DNA from: Bryopsis sp. KO-2023
Taxonomy: Eukaryota > Chlorophyta > Ulvophyceae > Bryopsidales > Bryopsidaceae
Assembly (NCBI GenBank): GCA_030272585.1
Contig: BSYQ01000003.1
Coordinates: forward strand, 6,944,001 to 7,008,000
Direction: 5' to 3'
DNA: 64,000 bases
Shown here one piece after another: positions 35,392-44,788 of this stretch. Below the pieces are notes generated by a model. That model was not told where the DNA came from. It worked only from the letters and a program-made list of their open reading frames with translations, and ran no database searches. Numbering within the stretch: position 1 is the first letter of the stretch; each line of letters opens with the position of its first letter. A program made the translations under genes and the position numbers.

Positions 35392-38300
35392 TTAGACAAG
35401 GTCGGCATTCACTGCATTCACGGTATCATCTGTGGAGTCTATGATTATGCCCCGCTTTGGATTTTCGGTTCTGGAAGGACGTTGAAGAACTGGCCGAGGG
35501 ATGGCATCCGACGGCTGCTGGGAAATCGAGTAAATGGAAACTGTTCCGCTCAGTGATCCCGAGACGATAAGCAAAGCTTCCCCTGCACAGAGCAAAAAAT
35601 GAACGATTTCTTGTCTTGTTTTTTCAAGTACCCTTCTGCAGAATGCAGCTCACTTCTCTTTTTGAACCTCTCAGTTCCAAGGTTTTTCAGACACTCTCAG
35701 TCTAATGAACGATTTCAAGTGCTGTTTCAAACAGCACCCACATCCACAAAAAATTAGAGGTCGTCTTTTCAACCCCATCCTATTCTCTTCCTGTTCCTTT
35801 ATTTAAAAGAAGGAAATGCCACCTTATGGCTTGTTCAAAAAAAATGAGCAAGAAGACATGCAGCTCTTTGGAAGAACAGGGAATCCCCAACTCAATTCAA
35901 CTGACTTTCTCTTGAGAAAATCCCTGATTGATTCACCTGTCAATTCAAGCACCCACACAAACACAATGAAGGTTTCACCAAAAATCGTGCCAGTGGATCT
36001 ATCATTTCCCGCTCCATCATAATTTAGGCTTACCAGATGGACTATCCTCAGCAGAAACGAACTCCAGACCTTCAGGGTCAACATCCACTAGCATCTTCTC
36101 ATTGTAGAGCTCAGCCCACGTTGCATCATGGAATCCAGGATACACCGCTGAATGCCACACAGCGTTTTCTGGATCGGTGATGTCGTAGACAAACACAGTG
36201 CTCCCTTTCTCATTTGCTACGAAAAGCAACCGCCTTTGTTCAACCAACAACAAAAAAAAGTAACAATCCAGTCAGCTCAAATTACAAAAATCAGAAGAGA
36301 CACCAGCATTTTTTTTTAAATTAAACTAAGACATATTTTTGATAAGAAATCAGTCCCCTAGTAAGAAATGCTGTGGACCTTAGCACATGGTGGGGATTTT
36401 CAGGCCGGGAATGTAGACAACATCAGGATGCAAAGTCAAAATACATGATGAAAAAACTTCCGAAAAAAAGTACCTTCCATTCACGATTCCTACAGTCAGG
36501 GTTTCCGGGGATGTCCCTGAGAGTGTGGACGAATGATCAGATAAATCCAATGGAGTGGTGGTCAGCGCCAAAGATGGCTCAGCGAGCCCATGCTCCCAAG
36601 GATTTTCCGTTGATTCGAACTCCTTCAGTTCCTCTTTGGCCTCGTCCAGCTTCTCTCGCATCAGCTCCTTGCTCATAAATGGCTGTCAATCAACACCAAA
36701 TGGGTCAAACACCATTCATAAATATATGGGGATCGAAAGAGCAGGAATGCAATCGGAGAATTGAGGGAAAAAGACAGCCCCCATCTGAACCTCTTTTCCC
36801 GGCCCCCTCCCTGCCATTCCAGCACTCTGATTAGAATATTGAAACAGCTTACATTTCTTGATGGCTTGGTCCCTTTTCCTGCTTCAATCCAGTCGAAAAC
36901 CTCCCTGGTATCCGCATTGATGTCCGTAGTGAGCTCATTCTCAACACAAAACTGCCCCGGCTCCTTCGAATTGAAGGCCCAAGGAAAGAGCTCAGCATTC
37001 AAATGCTCGAGGTCATCACCACTGTCAAACACTGGCTTCATGTCCCTTGCACGGAATATGGTGAAGCTTCGCCCACCAAACATAACCAGTCTGCAACACA
37101 GCAACCAATCCACCACCCATTCAAATTCAAACCCTGCCCCAAGAGATCCACAAAAAAAATCATCGAAAGACACACAATGAAACTGATTGAAACACAGAAG
37201 CGAAAGTTTTTACCCTACTCACTTGTCTCTGACTTTTTCCCCATCCTCGTATTGTTCCGACCATCCATCGATGGCACTGAACCCCAGCCTGCCCATCTTG
37301 GTTTCGTCTTCCAGAGCATCAATAATGCTGTCATCGATGGAGCTGCTCATTTCCTTGGCTACCCCGAAGCCAGACGTGGCGTCCGAAAATTCGCCCACAC
37401 CGTCATCCTCATCAACCTGTTGAGAGGCGCCCTCATTTGCAGTAACCAGGTAGTCCTGCAAATTAAAAAAAAATCAATTATCACCACCACCACTACCATT
37501 TTACAGTCAATTTCCTCTCCGAAAAGAAAAAAAAAAAACAAAAAAAAGCAAACAAAAGACAGAAAAGACCGGAGTGGGTTGGCAGGATAATGTGGAAAAC
37601 AAGGAAATCGCTCACCTCTCCCGCATGGTGGAAAGATGCTATAGCATCAGGCTGATAAACACCGAACACAGGCCAGCTTTCCATTTCTGCACCATCATCT
37701 CTGTCGCTCCCATCGATTTTGCTCTTCAGATCTGCGAAATTCTTTAGTCCCAAAGGTATGATCGAGACCACCTCTTCTTTTTCCAAATCCACCACACCAA
37801 CAGCATTGTTTTCTTGCAAGCATACGTATGCCGTTTTTCCATCCTACGGGGGGAACCACACACTCACTCAACACAACATACCAGAATGCCACCTCCATAT
37901 ACTTTTGAAATTTTGATCTCAAATTCAACAAACCAACAAGACGTTTTTATTAGTACCTTGGAAAGTGCAATGTACTCCGGCTCCAAATCTTGGCTGAACG
38001 AATTTGCTGATCCACCGGGGGCACCCCTTCTCACCCATCGCACCCCAGCATCGGTCAGACTGTCAGCATCCTCATTGAACGACTTAAAATCGATGGTGTT
38101 CACGGAGTCTTCGACATTATTCGTTTCTTGAAGCTTCTGCACATCGATGATCGAAATGGATCCTTGGGGGTCCACGAATTCCCCATCTTTGTTCTTTCCG
38201 GGCTCCCCCTCATTAGCGACAAAGATTTTCTCACAGTCTTTCGAAAACGTCAGCATGTCAGGCAAAGCACCCACTTGCACTTTGAAAAGTCGGGTCATCT

Positions 38301-39148
38301 CGGAGGCCTTTGATTTTTTTCCCTGTTTCACTGCATCGAAACCAAAGAAAAAAAAAATAAAATCGTCAAAACAAGCCCCACTGACCTCTTGGATATTTCT
38401 GCAACAAGCTTATAAAAATTTCGAGTTAGTCGAAGAAACTCTTAAAAAAATATCCATTTTCTGTGAAGTGTGCCAAATAATCGTTACCTGTTTCAAAGAT
38501 GTGTACATAGCCAGGCTGTGTTTTTGGATAGTCAGTCTCAGAAACAGCAACCAGATCCCCACACGAGGCCACATCTGTGATGTCATGCGATAATCGCATG
38601 TGCCCCAGTATGATCGGGCCCTTTGGATATTCAATATCCAGGACATGGATAATCTATGCAACAAAACAAGCCTGCCATTCAGATCTTCAAAGAATTTCAG
38701 TGGTGCAGATGCACCTGCAACATTTGACCTTGGCAGGGCTCCATGAAAACGCAGATCAGTGCTGCTGAACACTAGAATTGAAATTAATTGATGAATCACT
38801 TTGGTGTTGGGGCAAACGTTGCAGGTAAAAGGTGTGAAACAGTGCACGAGCGACCCAAACAAAAAAAGCTGCGCTCACCTGGTATCCCACGACGTACAGT
38901 ATCTGTTGATCGGCGTCGAACGAGATCTGTTCAGCCGCCGAGGTCCCCATGCAGAATTTCGGTTCGCCGTCGCCGTAATGCGTTGGCAGATAGGTTTGAG
39001 ATCGGCGCTCAAGGATGAATGGGCCATTGGAAGCACGACGTTTGGGCTGGCGCTTCCGACCGATCGCTGAATCGAACCGGGACGAAAGAACCAGCAACGC
39101 CAGTGCAACGGCGATCGCCCGATCGGCGCAAAAAATCGTCGCCCTCAT
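35392..39148 (-). CDS. Secreted choice-of-anchor I / mesenchyme-specific cell-surface glycoprotein-like beta-propeller
   Basis: Nine exons read 39148 to 35392: 38879-39148, 38488-38653, 37957-38330, 37616-37843, 37223-37455, 36853-37090, 36474-36682, 36034-36233, 35392-35582. They total 2,109 nt and encode 702 aa with consistent phases. The N-terminus has a signal-peptide-like stretch (AIAVALALLVLSS). Family marks appear in order: KIFVANEGEPGKNKDGEFVDP followed by GSISIIDV, QDYLVTANEGA, MFGGRSFTIF with VFDSGDDLEH, RLLFVANEKGSTVFVYDI, VDPEGLEFV and ALLIVSGSLSGTVSIY. Related proteins are secreted or surface proteins in bacteria, invertebrates and algae, with unproved function. The 3' exon ends with a non-conserved tail. 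Its promoter side now borders a nested transposon 340 bp away. Confidence 0.78.
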
Positions 39149-39488
39149 CGCCTCCCTACGCCCTAAAATTTGGCGTCGAGGTACTTCGTGGATTCAAATC
39201 GCGATCGTCGTCGTTCGCCGACGAAATTGTTTATTCGCTTATCGCAGTTCAAACCTCCTGTTCGCCGCTCACAGCTTGCTGCAGATACCTGGTGCAGCAC
39301 TTTCGAGCACAAGATCAGGCGAGCACTGGTCGCTGAGTTGTGGACAAGTACTATCACAGCTGATGGCAACATCGCCGCCGATCCGCGTCAGCCAGGCGCT
39401 GGCGATCGGTTCCATCGCCTTTCGGTTTCGAGAGAAACTGAGGTTGGCCCACCTGTTATGTTTCTTTGAACATCACGAAAAGGAGGTA

Positions 39489-39612
39489 CAGTAGTGATTC
39501 CGATATAGTGCCGCTCGATATAGTGCCGGCTTTCAGTATAGTGCCGCTTTTCTTCCAGAACCAGAACTGAAACGATATTGTGCCGGTTTTGGCAAAACCG
39601 GCACTATTTCAA
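39489..39612 (+). repeat. Left TIR and subterminal repeats of the DNA transposon
   Basis: The motif (C)GATAT(A/T)GTGCCG(C/G) occurs at about 39,500, 39,515, 39,534 (GTATAGTGCCGC) and 39,572. An inverted copy near 39,597 forms a GCCGGTTTTGGCAAAACCGGC hairpin. Repeated motifs like this usually bind the transposase. Confidence 0.85.
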
Positions 39613-39713
39613 ACATCTGCACAAGGATGATAAAAATCTAACAGAAAACTTGAAAATGAAGAAGCCGCAAAAAACATACATCAATCAATTACAGCAAAAA
39701 GTGACCATCACCC

Positions 39714-39856
39714 TGTTGGAACGACCCAATCGAAGTGAGGTTTTATAGTACAGATCTGGGTTTGTAGTACAGATCTGTCCACCCGTTTTAGGATATAGGG
39801 TGAACACTCGGTTGTTTGTGGGTCTTTGTAACCTTCTCGTTTTCCCCAATCCAACA
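39714..39856 (+). repeat. TRIM 5' LTR
   Basis: 143 bp, TGTTGG...CCAACA. No differences noticed against the 3' copy at 40,851-40,993, so the insertion is young. Confidence 0.92.
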
Positions 39857-40850
39857 TGGTTTCGGAGCCAGATTCGCTCTGGGAAAGTGCGCTCTAGGGA
39901 GGGCGCAAGCTGTGGAGTAAGTCGCACAAAGAGTGCGCAGTAAGTCACATCGCAAAACCCAGGCGATGCCCAGACCTTCACGGAGATGACAGTGCCGGAT
40001 GCACTGGCCTTTTTGCGATCAAGGAAGTCATATCGCAAATCCCAGACGATCCCCAGACCTTCCCGTAGCGGAAGTTCGAAGCAAGTCACATCACAAGGTC
40101 TGGCCTTTTGCGCCCAAGGACTACGACCGTACGTCAAGTGCGACTGGCAAGGGACGAGAAGACCTCGCGAAGGGTGGGTGGTTATGGGCAGCACCATCCG
40201 ACGCCAGCGCTAAGGAGAAGGAGAGCGCCAAGCAGCATGTGCTCATGACTGCCACGTATCTTTCCCTGGAAAGACCTCGCGAAGGGTGGGTGGTTATGGG
40301 CAGCACCATCCGACGCAGGCGCGGAAAAGACAGGAGCAGGCTCGGCACCATGTGTCTATGGCGGACAAGCGCTATTCTCGGAAGCTCGAAGACCCATCGT
40401 AGGGGCCACGACGTAAAGCACATTGGCACCCTTCTCTCACAGCACGCATTCGGTGGTGACGACACATCTCGTGATTTCCTCGGTACCCTCGAGACTGCTG
40501 ATCTACTGGATACCTCTTCGCACAGATTCCACTACTCTCCAACTCAGGATATGTAGCCACAGTGAAGAATCACTGGGATTCCACTACTCTCCAACCCAGG
40601 ATATGTAGCCACAGTGAAGAATCACTGGATCTCCCTTAGAGCCAAGTCAGAAGACAGTCAGTGTGTACAGGGAAATGGTTTTCATGCTGTGTTTGTTCCG
40701 CTTATTTGTTTGCGCTTATGAGGAAAATAAGTTTTTGATTGAGGATGAGTATCATCCTGTCAGAAAAAATATATATGGGCCCACCACGCATTTCATTGTG
40801 GGGAAACTTGAACAGAGTTCAAGGGTCGGAGTTTTATGCGCCGTGAAGCG

Positions 40851-40993
40851 TGTTGGAACGACCCAATCGAAGTGAGGTTTTATAGTACAGATCTGGGTTT
40901 GTAGTACAGATCTGTCCACCCGTTTTAGGATATAGGGTGAACACTCGGTTGTTTGTGGGTCTTTGTAACCTTCTCGTTTTCCCCAATCCAACA
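40851..40993 (+). repeat. TRIM 3' LTR
   Basis: Second 143-bp LTR of the TRIM, followed by the ACCC target duplication. Confidence 0.92.
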
Positions 40994-41534
40994 ACCCAAA
41001 AAAACATCACAAGCGAGTTCTGTATTACGAGAAAATTTCATGTCAGACTGAAGTCTCATCAGAACACTCCGTCCCTCCCTTTGCCTGTGGCGGCCTGTCC
41101 ACATTGATGCTGTAAAAAATGAGGCGGAGAAAGCTTGGTGTTGTGCGAAACGCTAAACACTAAAAGTGGACGAGAAACTGTGACACTTTGAAAGGTTTCT
41201 AATGGCTAGAATTTAGTGGTGTAAGATTTGTGGCTAAAGATATGTGGTTCAGAGTTGAGATAGTTTGTGGTGGCGACGAGTGTTGGAAAAGGATAAGAAG
41301 GGACTTGTGGAACGGATATTAGGCTGTAAAAAAACGGTTTGGTCTTTCTTAGTTACATTGCCCATGCAGCGTTGCTGAACGCTTACTGGGTTGGGAACGT
41401 GGGTGGAACAATTCAATCTTGATTTTTTTGCAACATAATAAAAGCTTTGCTTGCGTAAGTGTTGGTTCTTCGCACTCGCAGCACCCAGTCCGACTGGAAA
41501 TCATGGATCGGGCGCTGATTCGATATTGTGCCGG

Positions 41535-41809
41535 TGTTGTAAGTCTCTTTCTTTTCGTTCTTTCTTCTCGGACACAGTTCAACAAACACTCGAAAACACC
41601 TTCTCAGAAAGTCTGGCTGTTACAAACTCAGTTCCCCTAACTCCCCTTTTAAAGACTTCCACACTCTCTTACTCGCACCCTTACTATTCCTCTCACGATT
41701 CCATTCGCATTCACAAGTCAACCCCACTTCGTCTCACTTAGTTTCATTCGCACTTTCTCAGTTTACTACACTCTGAATCGAATGTCGCCTTAGTTGCGAT
41801 TTCACAACA
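41535..41809 (-). repeat. Gypsy 3' LTR
   Basis: 275 bp. In the element's orientation it is preceded by a short purine-biased tract ending GATGGAAGCG. Confidence 0.95.
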
Positions 41810-41840
41810 CGCTTCCATCTGCGCCCATGCGCGAAGCGCT

Positions 41841-44675
41841 TCATTCTTTCATTCGTGGCTTTATGAAATCCTGGTGTACCACTCGCGATCCGTTCTCCAA
41901 GTTCACGACCCAGGTTGACGCTGATTGTCGTTCCAGCAAATATCCCTTCAACCAAAACGGATCCAGTTTTCGTCCCGCTTCTTCCGTCCTCCGCAAATCG
42001 TAAACCCAGACGTCGTCAAGACGTCTGAAGTGGTTTGACGAGTGTTTGTTGTTCCGTCGTTCGTTCTCTTTCTGTCTCGCCTCGCGTGTGCGCGTCCTGG
42101 CTATTTCCCAACTCGATCGCTGTCCCCACAATTCCGCCGGCGTAAAACCAGTGATTCGATTCACCATGGTGTTGACGATCTCTGTGGATTCTTCTATCAC
42201 CACATCCCAGGGTCGTCCTTCTGCCTGCAACTTTCTAACCCTGTAGAGTAACGTTTGGTTACATCTCTCCACTATCCCGTTCGACCTGTGTAAATAGGGC
42301 GTGGAGAAGTGTAAGCCAATCCCCTTTGCGCTACAATATTTGGATACCGCATATCCTGTGCAATACGCTGCGTTGTCAACCGCCAAATTCCGAATCGGAC
42401 CATATCGCTCCTCCCATTTCTCCAACGCTTCCACCAAAATCACAGCGTTAGCGGCGCGCACAGCTCGTGCCATACACCTCCGTGTCAGATGGTCGACGAC
42501 GACCACGACGTAACGGTTGTTTGACGCCCCCTTCGTGAAAGGCCCCATAAAATCGAGACTCACCCAGTCACATGGGGATACTGCATCTCCAAACGATCCC
42601 AGCCATCGCTCCTGTGGTTTTTTTGCAAACATCTGGCATATCTCGCATTCACTCAGTCGCTTTTTGATTTCTGCTACCGAAAACCCCAACCCCATTACTC
42701 GATTGCGATGAGCAGTAGTATAAAAACCGGTGTGACCTTCATGAGCCACTTCCCACGCAGTTTTCTCTTTCGTTTGGACTGCGCACAACCTCTCGTCGCT
42801 TGTCTCGTCGCCTTTTTTTTGATGCTGATACCTTGATAAAAAATCGGGTATGATGTTGGAATGCCCAGGCACAAAAGATAGAGTCGGCTGCATCCTTAAA
42901 ATCTCGTCCAGTCTGCGCTTGACGAATTCACTCTGATTCGATGCATTGTTGATACTATACACTGCATAGTTATCAGTAACGATTTTCACTTCAGCACCAA
43001 AAGTATATAAGCGAAAGAAACGAAGTGCTTTAATCAATGCTTTTAATTCTAGTTCGTTGGCGAGACGATGTCTGTCCTTAAGAGGCCATGTGCCACTGAT
43101 GCAGCGCACCAGAGTATCGCCTTGGGCGAGAAACGCTCCCCAGCCTGTGCTTGACGCGTCGACGCCGATGACGAAATCTCCCTGCTCCTTCGCATATCCA
43201 CATTTGGCGACGTGCATTTCCAAATGAGTGAGGAATGCACGCCACGACTCCTGAGTACCTTCTTTTTCAGCATGTGCAAACAACTCCTGCGCCTGCCTCC
43301 CCTTCCACAGGAATCGAACGACTTGCGCCAGCCACCCTTTTACCATTCTCCATTCCGCTCGCGTCGAAGGGGGATCGATATCTGCAAAACGATTCAAGAC
43401 CTTGTGTGTGGGGCAGAGCCCCTCCTTTGTGACGCGCGTGCCCAAAAATTCCGCTGAAGTCGTCATAAAGGCGCACTTGTCCGCGCGAAGGGTCCATCCA
43501 TCCTGCTCCATAATGCGACATAGCGTGGTGAGGTCCTTTCGATGCTCTGCTTCCGAATTCGACAATAACAATATGTCGTCGATATAAAAAAATACTTGGG
43601 ACCTTATACTCTGTCGAATTTTTTTGATGGTCGGCTCCATTGCGCGAATGAATTCAAACGCAGAGTTTTTAAATCCCTGTGGTAGACGGGCGAAGCGATA
43701 ATATCCTCTTTCGCTTTTCACGCCCAAGTAATCTCGTGCCGACGCCACGACTGGAACATGATAATAGGCGTCACGAATGTCCAAGCTGGATAAGGTGAGG
43801 AACGACTTGATGTTCGCCAAACGAAACTCAGGAGGGGGCATCGCGCAGGGTCGACTGGCGATGCAGGAATTGAGGGCACGAAAGTCGAGCACCCATCGCA
43901 CCTCGCCCTCTCGTTTTTTGGGTATGCCGAACACAGGGACCACGTGCTTAGGTTCGTGTGCTGTAGGTTCCAAAACGCCTCGTTTGACGAGGCGCTGGCA
44001 TTCCTGTTCCCATAATGCAGCTTCCTGGGGGCCCGAATGGAGGACTTTGCTGGAACTGGGAGGAGGGGGGTGAATGAACTCGAGAGGGGGCATGTGGTGG
44101 GCACATCGTCCTAGCTCGTCGCCAAACAAGGTGGGGAACTGCTGCAGTAACTCGGTTTCCAACTGCTCCTTTGTTTGCTCCTTCGTTTCGACGGGACTGT
44201 CACTTTCGTTTGCGGCCACTGTGTGTAAATTGATCGCAGGCTCCAGGAAAGTGTGATCGGTGGACTTGGAGGCTTGGAGGCTTGGAGGCTTGGGGGCTTG
44301 GCTTGGAGGTGCTGAGGATCGCGAGGGTGGCGACTCCTGCTGCTTGACTGGAATCTTCCCTGCGCTGGTCCGAAGAAGAGGCGCCTGGGTGGCGGTGGGA
44401 ATGGGGTAAAGTTCGCCATCAGGTAAGCGATAGAATCGCAGTGTGGTGCGTGCCGAAAATAGAGGCATGCGGGGGGTGATGTGTCCTGGGATCGTCCCCA
44501 GATTGTGGAGAAAACCCCACAACCGACTGGCACTGCGTTTCCACCGGAATCGAACGAAACGTGGCGGCAAGGCATCGGTGACGTCCCAGAGTGCGTCGCC
44601 CTCGAAAACGCAGGTGAGGTTGTAGCCTTTGGTTTCGTTCGGTGCCAGTACCCAACTGCGATCGAAAGGGAACAC
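41841..44675 (-). CDS. Gypsy Pol: reverse transcriptase, RNase H, integrase
   Basis: 944 aa, uninterrupted. The N-terminal ~180 residues are variable. RT follows, with WVLDFRALN, SLDIRDAYYHV, LPQGFKNS and the catalytic FYIDDILLL near residue 360. RNase H has VDASSTGWG near 505. The integrase zinc-binding region has HEGHTG...H...CEIC, then the D,D,E core: SLDFMGPF (~705), AVDNAAYC (~763) and NGIVERCN (~798). A C-terminal segment, DPFWLKGYLL, resembles a GPY/F-type module. All catalytic residues are present, so the protein is probably active. Confidence 0.93.
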   Translation of the reverse strand: MFPFDRSWVLAPNETKGYNLTCVFEGDALWDVTDALPPRFVRFRWKRSASRLWGFLHNLGTIPGHITPRMPLFSARTTLRFYRLPDGELYPIPTATQAPLLRTSAGKIPVKQQESPPSRSSAPPSQAPKPPSLQASKSTDHTFLEPAINLHTVAANESDSPVETKEQTKEQLETELLQQFPTLFGDELGRCAHHMPPLEFIHPPPPSSSKVLHSGPQEAALWEQECQRLVKRGVLEPTAHEPKHVVPVFGIPKKREGEVRWVLDFRALNSCIASRPCAMPPPEFRLANIKSFLTLSSLDIRDAYYHVPVVASARDYLGVKSERGYYRFARLPQGFKNSAFEFIRAMEPTIKKIRQSIRSQVFFYIDDILLLSNSEAEHRKDLTTLCRIMEQDGWTLRADKCAFMTTSAEFLGTRVTKEGLCPTHKVLNRFADIDPPSTRAEWRMVKGWLAQVVRFLWKGRQAQELFAHAEKEGTQESWRAFLTHLEMHVAKCGYAKEQGDFVIGVDASSTGWGAFLAQGDTLVRCISGTWPLKDRHRLANELELKALIKALRFFRLYTFGAEVKIVTDNYAVYSINNASNQSEFVKRRLDEILRMQPTLSFVPGHSNIIPDFLSRYQHQKKGDETSDERLCAVQTKEKTAWEVAHEGHTGFYTTAHRNRVMGLGFSVAEIKKRLSECEICQMFAKKPQERWLGSFGDAVSPCDWVSLDFMGPFTKGASNNRYVVVVVDHLTRRCMARAVRAANAVILVEALEKWEERYGPIRNLAVDNAAYCTGYAVSKYCSAKGIGLHFSTPYLHRSNGIVERCNQTLLYRVRKLQAEGRPWDVVIEESTEIVNTMVNRITGFTPAELWGQRSSWEIARTRTREARQKENERRNNKHSSNHFRRLDDVWVYDLRRTEEAGRKLDPFWLKGYLLERQSASTWVVNLENGSRVVHQDFIKPRMKE

Positions 44676-44738
44676 CAGGCGACGATCTCGGAAGAAGGGA
44701 AGGTAGTCAGGTGTCTCGGTAAAACGTAGGATCTCGTG

Positions 44739-44784
44739 CTCCCTGGGCGTCGACTGAGTCGACCTCAGTCGCGTGCCCAGGGAG
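44739..44784 (-). promoter_or_regulatory. Stem-loop between Gag and Pol ORFs
   Basis: CTCCCTGGGC at 44,739-44,748 pairs perfectly with GCCCAGGGAG at 44,775-44,784. With one bulge the stem extends to about 14 bp (GTGC/GCAC). The loop contains GTCGACTGAGTCGAC, itself self-complementary. It lies in the 113-bp gap between the Gag stop and Pol ATG, so it may influence Pol translation. Confidence 0.6.
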
Positions 44785-44788
44785 GCAC

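Larger units (their letters stand above)
39714..40993 (+). mobile_element. TRIM (terminal-repeat retrotransposon in miniature)
   Basis: 1,280-bp element with identical-looking 143-bp LTRs at 39,714-39,856 and 40,851-40,993, each beginning TGTTGG and ending CCAACA. A 4-bp target duplication ACCC lies at 39,710-39,713 and 40,994-40,997. The primer-binding site follows the 5' LTR directly (TGGTTTCGGAGCC, 39,857). The 3' LTR is preceded by GTGAAGCG. The 994-bp interior has no Gag or Pol; it contains tandem duplications (a 43-bp block at about 40,162 and 40,273; another at 40,526 and 40,575). Confidence 0.9.

Noticed and set aside
41535-41809. Direct repeat considered as part of the DNA transposon
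   Set aside because: The TG...CA ends, primer-binding site and CCGG duplication show it is the gypsy LTR.
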